In this document: one piece after another, positions 49,006 through 55,499 of the stretch
Position numbering within the stretch: position 1 is the first letter of the stretch
Layout: each line of letters begins with the position of its first letter
DNA from: Paenibacillus sp. 37
GTDB lineage: Bacteria; Bacillota; Bacilli; Paenibacillales; Paenibacillaceae
Direction: 5' to 3'
Assembly: GCF_008386395.1 (NCBI RefSeq)
Contig: NZ_CP043762.1
Coordinates: forward strand, 434,001 to 498,000
Length of the DNA stretch: 64,000 bases
Program-made: the position numbers and the translations under genes
The notes under the pieces: generated by a model
What the model was told of the DNA's origin: nothing
Databases searched by the model: none
The model's input: only the letters and a program-made list of their open reading frames with translations

Positions 49006-49335
49006 TTATATAGCGTTATAAACCTCATCTAATCTTGCTTTTAATTGCTCAAATTGGACAAACCGACCGTCACGAAGATACTCCCTTTGGTCATAGAACA
49101 AGATAATCGTGGGGACAGTAAAAGTTAACAATTTGCCAGCCACTGCTTCTACTTGACTAGCATCGATATGAGCAAGCTTTATTTCTGGATAATGGTTAAG
49201 CAATTCTTTCAGTTTGGGATAAATTGCATGACATACGCTACAATTATCTTGAGACACATATAGCATACTTAGTCGATTATTCTGAATAAACGTATCTATT
49301 TCATTCACTGAAGTTATTTCTTGGACATGTGTCAT
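49006..49335 (-). CDS. Thioredoxin-like protein with CSVC active site (second copy)
   Basis: The 109-residue protein has VSQDNCSVCHAIYPKLKELL and the cis-proline in FTVPTIILFYDQ, like the protein at 24728-25069. It follows the membrane rhodanese-like gene by 21 bp in the ArsR-rhodanese operon, repeating the pairing seen in the first redox cluster. The cysteine pair CSVC suggests an oxidoreductase or persulfide carrier rather than a general thioredoxin. Confidence 0.82.
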   Translation of the reverse strand: MTHVQEITSVNEIDTFIQNNRLSMLYVSQDNCSVCHAIYPKLKELLNHYPEIKLAHIDASQVEAVAGKLLTFTVPTIILFYDQREYLRDGRFVQFEQLKARLDEVYNAI

Positions 49336-49356
49336 AAAATCACGCCTTACTGTATG

Positions 49357-49797
49357 TTATTCGGAACATATATGGGTACTGCTCCAATCATATTCATTAC
49401 AAAATTGTTCTGAATTTCTCTGCTGACTTTGACTCCATTCAATGAATTGAGTTATCGTGCCTACCAATAAATACAAATCATAAAATTCCTGTTTTCGTAA
49501 AATACGTATAGCTTTTATTCCTTTAAAGTAGTTATTGGTCAGAATAATTACGCTATCTTCGGGCGTCAAATTTTCTTTTCTCCAAACATAAGGCAATCGT
49601 CCTATAGAGATATTAATGGAATTTGGAATGTGCTCTTTTTCAAAATCAGAACTATCTCTTATGTCGAGGCATTTAGTATGATCAGGCACCAAGATTAGGT
49701 TTGATTTTAAAGATAAAACCGTTACGTTACGTATGAAGCGGATATATTTATATATCCAGTACATCAGTATAAGAACGATTATAAGGACATATATCAT
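49357..49797 (-). CDS. Membrane-anchored rhodanese-like protein lacking the catalytic cysteine (second copy)
   Basis: One N-terminal membrane segment (MIYVLIIVLILMYWIYKYI) is followed by a rhodanese-like domain (TKCLDIRDSSDFEKEHIPNSINISIGRLP). The active loop reads ILTNNYFKGIKAIRIL with no cysteine. ATG 49797 overlaps the stop of the ArsR-rhodanese gene by 4 bases, which fixes the start. It shares the SINISIGRLP block and overall design with the protein at 22067-22465, so a non-catalytic binding role is probably conserved. Confidence 0.78.
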   Translation of the reverse strand: MIYVLIIVLILMYWIYKYIRFIRNVTVLSLKSNLILVPDHTKCLDIRDSSDFEKEHIPNSINISIGRLPYVWRKENLTPEDSVIILTNNYFKGIKAIRILRKQEFYDLYLLVGTITQFIEWSQSQQRNSEQFCNEYDWSSTHICSE

Positions 49798-50477
49798 ATG
49801 GTTGCCTTGGCTGAAACCGGACTTCCGTAAGCATTCCACTCGTGAACGCCTTCTTCTATTCGGTATGCTCTAAAACCCTGTTCTTGGATATAATTCACAG
49901 CTTGAGATGCAATAGAACAAAAAGGCCCTCGGCAATAGGCAGCAAGTTCTACATCTTTATTTAATGTTTGTAGAAATACTTCTAACTGTTCTAAGGGTAC
50001 AGAAATAGCACCTGGAATGTGAGATGTTTCATACTCCTCAACGGGACGAAGATCTATGAGAACGAGGTTATCTTGCTTCATTCGAAGCATTAGGTCGTTT
50101 TTACTAATATTACGAACTCCTTCATATTGCTCTTCCAGTTCATCTTTAATCAGCTTGATGTCAGCGAGTCTGTCCTCGCATATATTCCACAATGAGGACA
50201 AGAATTGTGTTACAGATGAGTCACTGATGTTATATATAACAAACGTACCCTTTTTGTGAAATTTAACGAGCTTAGCTTCCAGCAAAATCTGTAAGTGACG
50301 GGATACATTCGCCACGCTCATACCTGTTTGAGTAGCTAAACTATCAACAGATTTCGGTCCGTTTGACAAGATATCCATAATCTCAAGTCTTTTGTCACTC
50401 GATAAACATTTCCCAATTCGAGCAAATTGTTGATATAAACGTTCTTTAATATCTGATTTAGCACATGTAACTTCCAT
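49794..50477 (-). CDS. ArsR-type repressor fused to a rhodanese domain (second copy)
   Basis: The 227-residue protein has LYQQFARIGKCLSSDKRLEIMDIL, MSVANVSRHLQILLEAKLV and a rhodanese domain with AYCRGPFCSIASQAVNYI. It resembles the regulator at 44745-45413 along its length, including the GKCLSSDKRLEI block with a further cysteine. It is the first gene of the operon with the membrane rhodanese-like and CSVC genes. No copy of the 20-bp palindrome was found directly upstream, so it may act on other sites or share those of its paralogue. Confidence 0.87.
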   Translation of the reverse strand: MEVTCAKSDIKERLYQQFARIGKCLSSDKRLEIMDILSNGPKSVDSLATQTGMSVANVSRHLQILLEAKLVKFHKKGTFVIYNISDSSVTQFLSSLWNICEDRLADIKLIKDELEEQYEGVRNISKNDLMLRMKQDNLVLIDLRPVEEYETSHIPGAISVPLEQLEVFLQTLNKDVELAAYCRGPFCSIASQAVNYIQEQGFRAYRIEEGVHEWNAYGSPVSAKATI

Positions 50478-50535
50478 TTTAAATACTCCTTTCTACGGTT
50501 TTGACTTTATCATTCTGTCAATTCTTATGTTGAAA

Positions 50536-50572
50536 AGAACGACGGTTCAGATGAATCCTGATCCGTCGTTCT
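50536..50572 (-). terminator. Terminator of trxA
   Basis: Arms AGAACGACGG and CCGTCGTTCT (10 bp each) with a 17-base loop; the minus strand continues into TTTTC. Confidence 0.7.
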
Positions 50573-50608
50573 CTTCACATAGGTTAAAGAACAAGATTAA
50601 CAATTTAC

Positions 50609-50932
50609 TTATTTTGAATTAAGCAATCCTTGAATTTTTTCTTTAAGAGCTTGTTTTTGATTCACACCAATCATGGTCTCAGCTAATTTGCCATCTTTAA
50701 ATAAGAGAAGCGTTGGAATACTTCTAACTCCGAATTGCTGTGCCAATTCGAGTTCCTCATCTACATTGACTTTGGCAATGGTTGCTTGCCCAGCCAAATC
50801 ATCAGCTAGATCATTTACGATTGGAAGTTGCACTTGACAAGGTGGACACCATGGTGCCCAGAAATCGACTAAAGTCACTCCCGTGTTAACGTTCGATTCA
50901 AAATTTTGTTTTGTTAATGATACTGCTCCCAT
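50609..50932 (-). CDS. Thioredoxin with WCPPC active site
   Basis: The 107-residue protein has all thioredoxin landmarks (LVDFWAPWCPPCQVQLPIVNDLADDL, VDEELELAQQFGVRSIPTLLLFKDG), but the active site is CPPC in place of CGPC. In thioredoxins the residues between the cysteines set the redox potential, and CPPC is more usual in TlpA/ResA-type proteins. It is alone in its transcript, behind a promoter with the 20-bp palindrome, so it belongs to the same regulon as trxB. Confidence 0.87.
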   Translation of the reverse strand: MGAVSLTKQNFESNVNTGVTLVDFWAPWCPPCQVQLPIVNDLADDLAGQATIAKVNVDEELELAQQFGVRSIPTLLLFKDGKLAETMIGVNQKQALKEKIQGLLNSK

Positions 50933-50962
50933 AATATAATCCCCTCACTTAATTTATCAATT

Positions 50963-51009
50963 ATTCAATCGATTAATTGAATTATACGTTTGAAGTTGAA
51001 TTGTGTCAA
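50963..51009 (-). promoter_or_regulatory. Promoter with ArsR-type palindrome, thioredoxin gene
   Basis: On the minus strand TTGACA (51009-51004), 17 bases, TATAAT (50986-50981), then the palindrome ATTCAATCGATTAATTGAAT (50963-50982, plus strand). One base differs from the two other copies. Confidence 0.82.
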
Positions 51010-51071
51010 CTCTCTCGAAGTGGTATAAATGGAATCTCTCAACTCTGGACAAGGACAATCGTTAACCTAAA

Positions 51072-51098
51072 TGCAAAAAAAGCCGCTACATTAGCGAC
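51072..51098 (-). terminator. Terminator of the acetyltransferase gene
   Basis: Hairpin AAGTCGCTA/TAGCGGCTT with a 3-base loop, followed on the minus strand by seven T residues. Confidence 0.7.
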
Positions 51099-51227
51099 TT
51101 TAGATTAGAAATTTTCTTCAATTATTGGTTACATTGATCGAACCAACGCGTATTAGGGCTTTCAGTTTAGTTTTTTGACCATTCGATACAAAGATAAAGT
51201 AGGTTTTACTACTTCGGATGTAATTTC

Positions 51228-51722
51228 TTAGCCCAGTTTGACGTATAGTTTGGCAGCGAGATGATTCTCTTTTTTGACTGTAAGGGAACTTAGGTTATAC
51301 CCCTGTCTAATCGCCTGCTCTTCTGCATGTTGAATGAGTTGGGAGCCTATACCCATGCCTCTGCTTTCGGGCATAGCTGCAAGAGTTGCAATATGGTACT
51401 CCCCTTCGAATCCTTCCTTCAGTCCTAGTTTTCGGTATGAAAACAGTTGTTTCGCTGTAGATGAGCCCAATTGATCCAGAGTGGTATATGGTAAACACGT
51501 AATCATTCCGAGCGATTTGTCACCGATTTTTGCCTCATAGGTAAATTCATGACTAAATCGATTGTTCTTAGACTTCCATAGCATTCTGAATGTCGCATCA
51601 GTAATGCTTTGATTACTTGACCCCACAATTGAATGTGCCATATCTCCAACTGCCATTAAATTGAGTTTTGCTCCAACAAGAGAATTTGGATCTGCCTGCG
51701 AGATTAAGATGTCTGTCTTCAT
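51228..51722 (-). CDS. GNAT-family N-acetyltransferase
   Basis: A 164-residue protein with the acetyl-CoA binding motif AAMPESRGMGIGSQLIQHAEEQA (Q/RxxGxG/A) and the following LTVKKENHLAAKLYVKLG strand typical of GNAT enzymes. The substrate is unknown. AGGAG lies 11 bases before ATG 51722; a TTG 9 bases earlier is in frame. It is between terminators and appears to be a single-gene unit. The interval 51732-51995 has no recognised gene. Confidence 0.85.
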   Translation of the reverse strand: MKTDILISQADPNSLVGAKLNLMAVGDMAHSIVGSSNQSITDATFRMLWKSKNNRFSHEFTYEAKIGDKSLGMITCLPYTTLDQLGSSTAKQLFSYRKLGLKEGFEGEYHIATLAAMPESRGMGIGSQLIQHAEEQAIRQGYNLSSLTVKKENHLAAKLYVKLG

Positions 51723-51995
51723 GTTGATCAATACTCCTGTCCATTAAATTTGTAAATATCTTTAGATTACAATTTTTAAACGATCATCTTCCAATGATTG
51801 AGATACATCATTATAGCTTGAGCGTGAATTATATATGTATCAAATGACATTAATATCTATCAATAAATGGTATAACAATTCATAAATATGTATTTAGTTA
51901 AGTTACATTTACAATATATAGAATTAAATTATCATTATTGGTGACTTAGGAGTGGACTTTTTCTATTTTTCAATAATCTAAGAATATTTAAATAA

Positions 51996-52041
51996 AAATG
52001 GACCCTGTCGCTTCCAATAAAAAAAGCAAAAGGGTCCATTT
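51996..52041 (-). terminator. Terminator of the marR gene
   Basis: Perfect 11-bp arms AAATGGACCCT and AGGGTCCATTT (51996-52006 and 52031-52041) flank a loop of 24 bases, with T-rich sequence after the stem on the minus strand. Confidence 0.65.
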
Positions 52042-52049
52042 ATATTTGG

Positions 52050-52487
52050 CTATTTCAAAGTATTCTCTACCATACTATTCAACACATGTTTGAATGTCTC
52101 AAGATCGTCCTTGGATATTCCAGCAATTGTATCATTTTTAAACTTTTCGGCAATTGGCATTAAATCAAGGCAGATTTTCACGCCCTTATCAGAAAGTTCC
52201 AACTGCTTTACACGTTTATCAGCAGTTGCAGTGGAGCGGTATAACATTCCATCCAACTCCAGTTTTTGGAGCAAACGAACTACGCTCGGTTCTTTAATTG
52301 ACATTTTTTCCGCTAGTTCGCGCTGGGTAATGGACTCATGAATATAGATATAATACATAGCGATCCACTGACTCCTGGTGATATGGTAGGCTCGAAACTC
52401 TTTTTCCAATGCTTCCGCGAAGAATTTCCCACTACGGTTTGTAACAAATGCAAGGCAATCCTCTAAATTAAACAATAGACACACCAA
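52050..52487 (-). CDS. MarR-family regulator
   Basis: The protein of about 145 residues has a MarR winged helix (ITRSQWIAMYYIYIHESITQRELAEKMSIKEPSVVRLLQKLELDGMLYRSTATADKRVKQLELSDKG). A cysteine near the N-terminus (NLEDCLAFV) could sense oxidants as in OhrR, though this is inference. There is no ATG; the frame opens with TTG 52487, and another TTG lies at 52475, with no convincing ribosome site for either, so the start is uncertain. It lies 98 bp after the lipoyl-dehydrogenase gene on the same strand and probably regulates the osmC promoter upstream. Confidence 0.82.
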   Translation of the reverse strand: MVCLLFNLEDCLAFVTNRSGKFFAEALEKEFRAYHITRSQWIAMYYIYIHESITQRELAEKMSIKEPSVVRLLQKLELDGMLYRSTATADKRVKQLELSDKGVKICLDLMPIAEKFKNDTIAGISKDDLETFKHVLNSMVENTLK

Positions 52488-52585
52488 CCAATCCCAACAG
52501 TTTTATCGCCGTGTATTTTTCCACTATTCATTATATGATAGCAAACATTTCACCATATAGGAAATGAATACTTACATTCGTTTCC

Positions 52586-54268
52586 TCATGCTTGATGGAG
52601 CGCACCGATACTAAGGCCGAATGCAGCTTCATGAATTACTTCTCCCGTTGTTGGGTGAGCAAAGACCGTATGTTTAATTTGTTGTTCTGTCAGCTCGTTT
52701 GTTATGGCGAGCGTTAAGCTACTGATTAAAGAAGATGCATCGGGACCAATAATTGCCCCTCCAACAATTTTTTGTGAGTGATTATTCTTAATCAATTTAA
52801 TAAAACCTTCCGGTTCATTCATTGTTAAGGCCTTACCATTGCTGGTAAAGGAGACCTTACTCACACTGTAATCCATTCCTTGCTGTTTACATTCATCCTC
52901 CAATAATCCTACACTGGCTATTTCAGGTGATGTGAAAATAACGTTCGGGATTGCACCATAGCGCATTCCTTCCGATTCGCCTACAATTGAATCGATGGCA
53001 GTAATACCTTGATGCGAGGCAACATGGGCAAGTTGCATAATATTCGTAACATCACCTATCGCATAAATATGCTCAACGTTAGTACACATATGTTCGTTCA
53101 CGGCAATGCCTCGCCCATTATTGTTAAGCTGGATTCCGGCTCGTTCAACCTCCAAACCATCCAAATTAGGTTCTCTTCCAACAGCTACCAATACTTTTTC
53201 ACTAACCAACAAGTGATCCCCTAGGGCATCCTCATAACTTACGATCGCTTGTCCATCATCAGAACGCTGGATTTTGGATACCTTCGATTTCGTGTGAATA
53301 TGAATCCCCGCTTGCTCTGCTGAATGCTTGATCTCTTCGGATATATCACTGTCAATCATGGTCAATAGTCGGTCCATAAATTCAACTACATGCACTTCAA
53401 CGCCCAAGTAACGATAGATGAAGGCAAACTCCATACCGATAACACCCCCACCGATAATCGTAATGCTTTTCGGTAGTTCGGTGCATGCAAGCGCATCAGT
53501 ACTGGTCATTACAAAGGGAAGATCGATGCCAGGGATATTAACCTTGAAAATTTTGGAGCCTGTCGCAACGATGATATTGTTGGCTGAAATTTGGTAGTTA
53601 GTCTGCCCGTTTATCCTCACTTCATGTTTAGTCAAAAAAGAAGCTTGCCCTCGGATGATTTCTATTTCATTCTTTTCCATCAAATAATCAATTCCGGATA
53701 TTAATTTTGCCTTAATCTCATCTTTACGACGAATAATCTGATGCATATCAACTTGAAGTTCCGTACCTGTGTTAATACCAAATAAAGATGATTGCTTGAC
53801 ATGATGACATATTTCAGCAGATTTAACCAATGATTTCGTCGGGATGCAACCTACATTTAAACAAGTGCCGCCCAATTCTTCTTTTTCAATTAATGTAACT
53901 TGTATTCCCTTTTTGGCTGCATAAATTGCGGATACATACCCACCTGGTCCTGCTCCAATAATCAATAGCTCCACTTTCTTAGTCATGACTGGATGTTTGA
54001 GTTCATTATCCTGCGTCTTAGATAATACCTCGTCTTCCAAAGCGGTTTCTAACGTGAACAACACTTGATTGGAGGAAATTTCTCCACCTTCTTCAAACAA
54101 AATATGGCTGATGGTACCCTCCGCAGTCGCTGTAACTTCTCGATTGCCTTTGCCTGTTTCAATTTCAACGAGTAAGTCTCCGAATGAAACCTTGTCCCCT
54201 AGTTGGAAATTGATGGTCCCGGCTTTTCCTTTTTTTCCTCCAGGAATCATTGACATTTTTATCTCCAT
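52586..54268 (-). CDS. Lipoyl-domain/dihydrolipoamide dehydrogenase fusion
   Basis: The first 75 residues form a biotinyl/lipoyl domain with the modifiable lysine in VEIETGKGNREV (Lys40 from the chosen start). After a linker of about 20 residues comes a full dihydrolipoamide dehydrogenase: FAD motif LLIIGAGPGGYVSAIYAAKKG, redox motif GGTCLNVGCIPTKSL, NAD motif IIGGGVIGMEFAFIYRYLG and the C-terminal His-Glu pair in HPTTGEVIHEAAFG. ATG 54268 gives MEIKMSMIPG. Such fusions carry their own lipoyl substrate and normally occur in 2-oxoacid dehydrogenase operons. Here there is no E1 or E2 gene; the neighbour is an Ohr/OsmC protein, a family known to be reduced by lipoylated proteins. Confidence 0.9.
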   Translation of the reverse strand: MEIKMSMIPGGKKGKAGTINFQLGDKVSFGDLLVEIETGKGNREVTATAEGTISHILFEEGGEISSNQVLFTLETALEDEVLSKTQDNELKHPVMTKKVELLIIGAGPGGYVSAIYAAKKGIQVTLIEKEELGGTCLNVGCIPTKSLVKSAEICHHVKQSSLFGINTGTELQVDMHQIIRRKDEIKAKLISGIDYLMEKNEIEIIRGQASFLTKHEVRINGQTNYQISANNIIVATGSKIFKVNIPGIDLPFVMTSTDALACTELPKSITIIGGGVIGMEFAFIYRYLGVEVHVVEFMDRLLTMIDSDISEEIKHSAEQAGIHIHTKSKVSKIQRSDDGQAIVSYEDALGDHLLVSEKVLVAVGREPNLDGLEVERAGIQLNNNGRGIAVNEHMCTNVEHIYAIGDVTNIMQLAHVASHQGITAIDSIVGESEGMRYGAIPNVIFTSPEIASVGLLEDECKQQGMDYSVSKVSFTSNGKALTMNEPEGFIKLIKNNHSQKIVGGAIIGPDASSLISSLTLAITNELTEQQIKHTVFAHPTTGEVIHEAAFGLSIGALHQA

Positions 54269-54326
54269 GAAAATCAAGCTCCTTCACTACCAGAGAGGGA
54301 TGGATAATCCCTTCTTAGCGCATATG

Positions 54327-54767
54327 TTAGTGTCTAACTACCCCGGATTGCACCAATTTAACTCCGTTGGCCAAGCAGTCTCCAACCGGACAAGTCTTCT
54401 CAATGAATGTTGCAAAAGCTTCTGCTTTTTCTTGACTTTCTGTTGTTTTAAAGTGCATTATAAAACGAATTTCCTGAAATCCGCTTCTTACATCTGCGAG
54501 CCCCATGAATCCATCCGGATCCAAGTCTCCTTCAAGCTCAACATACAATTCTTCATATGAAAAGTTGTACGCATCCGCAAAGGCAGCAGCAACGATGGAC
54601 TGACATGCCCCAAGTGCACATAATAGCGCTTCGACCGGATTCATCCCTTTATCCGTTCCTCCTAAATCTTGGGGCTCATCCATCAAAATTTTAAAACCTC
54701 TGGATTGAGCCTCGACCTGTAAACCTTCAGGGAATTTTGTAGCGGTAGCTTTGAATGTAGTTAACAT
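54327..54767 (-). CDS. Ohr/OsmC-type organic hydroperoxide reductase
   Basis: About 146 residues with KGMNPVEALLCALGACQSIVAAAFAD containing the peroxidatic cysteine and EKTCPVGDCLANGVKL containing the second cysteine. AGGAGGA lies before ATG 54767, which is preferred over a longer frame from 54848. It starts the operon with the lipoyl-dehydrogenase fusion, 58 bp downstream. The pair can in principle form a complete NADH to lipoamide to peroxide pathway. Confidence 0.87.
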   Translation of the reverse strand: MLTTFKATATKFPEGLQVEAQSRGFKILMDEPQDLGGTDKGMNPVEALLCALGACQSIVAAAFADAYNFSYEELYVELEGDLDPDGFMGLADVRSGFQEIRFIMHFKTTESQEKAEAFATFIEKTCPVGDCLANGVKLVQSGVVRH

Positions 54768-54819
54768 AACTATTCCTCCTCTTACTTTGTGAAAAGTATT
54801 ACATTCTTTTCTTGTGAAA

Positions 54820-54862
54820 ATAATAACAATCTTTTTGTTTAAAGTCAATACTTAGCTAAGTA
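54820..54862 (-). promoter_or_regulatory. Promoter and palindrome of the osmC-lipoyl dehydrogenase operon
   Basis: On the minus strand TTGACT (54848-54843) and TATTAT (54825-54820) are 17 bases apart. The perfect palindrome TACTTAGCTAAGTA (54849-54862) lies directly upstream of the -35 box, and a TTTTCACAA direct repeat follows the -10 region. Either could bind the MarR protein. Confidence 0.65.
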
Positions 54863-54976
54863 ATCTTTTATGGGCATAATCTCTCTTATTATTTCTCCCG
54901 GGTTCCCTATATCTATCTTCTTATACCTTTTTAGCATTAAACAGAATTATTGCCTTAGGTCTGAAAAACCTGTAAT

Positions 54977-55090
54977 CTAATCCTTATGCAAACTATGTTC
55001 TTGTCGCTCGACAATGGATAAGTACGGCATAAGGTCTCTGCTGAATTTGCTCTGACTATCGCAATGCACATTATATTTACTTATATCCAT
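54977..55090 (-). CDS. Small protein of 37 residues, unknown
   Basis: An AAGGAG ribosome site lies 8 bases before ATG 55090 on the minus strand, and the frame runs to a stop at 54977. The product starts MDISKYNVHCDSQSKFSRDL and is not recognised. It stands alone in the 54863-55385 gap, so it could be a real short gene or a remnant of a longer one. Confidence 0.35.
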   Translation of the reverse strand: MDISKYNVHCDSQSKFSRDLMPYLSIVERQEHSLHKD

Positions 55091-55385
55091 AGAGGCATCT
55101 CCTTTTCAGATATAAAATCTGATTTAATTTTGTTATTAACAGTCACTATTATATTTCAATGTATTATGATGTATAGAACTAAATTAAGATTTCTACAATT
55201 GCCGACCTATTAAAACGAGCTCTTATAGAGTACTAAGAATGAACACATTGTACTTGGCAACTCCCTCAAACTGTACCATCTTGATTAACTAGGTATTCAT
55301 TGAGGAGAGGGAATGCTTGATAATTCCTGTATAGAAATCCTGCTTTCCTAATTGAAAGACCCAGAAAAAGTTTATAAAATAGGAC

Positions 55386-55412
55386 CGCTCCCAATTATGG
55401 TATTGGGAAGCG
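55386..55412 (-). terminator. Hairpin downstream of the ABC permease
   Basis: CGCTCCCAAT pairs with ATTGGGAAGCG with one bulged base and a 6-base loop. It lies about 90 bp after the permease stop; the minus strand continues into a weak T-rich stretch. Confidence 0.5.
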
Positions 55413-55499
55413 ATCACGGCCTAAGCATATCATTATGTTCAGTCTACTTGAACGGCTATAATCATCTGCGAATCTTTCTAAATTAAGTTTAACCGTTCT

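Noticed and set aside
50478..50535. Copy of the 20-bp palindrome in front of the second ArsR-rhodanese gene
   Set aside because: A TTGACA lies here, but no palindrome or good -10 box at 17 bases is present.
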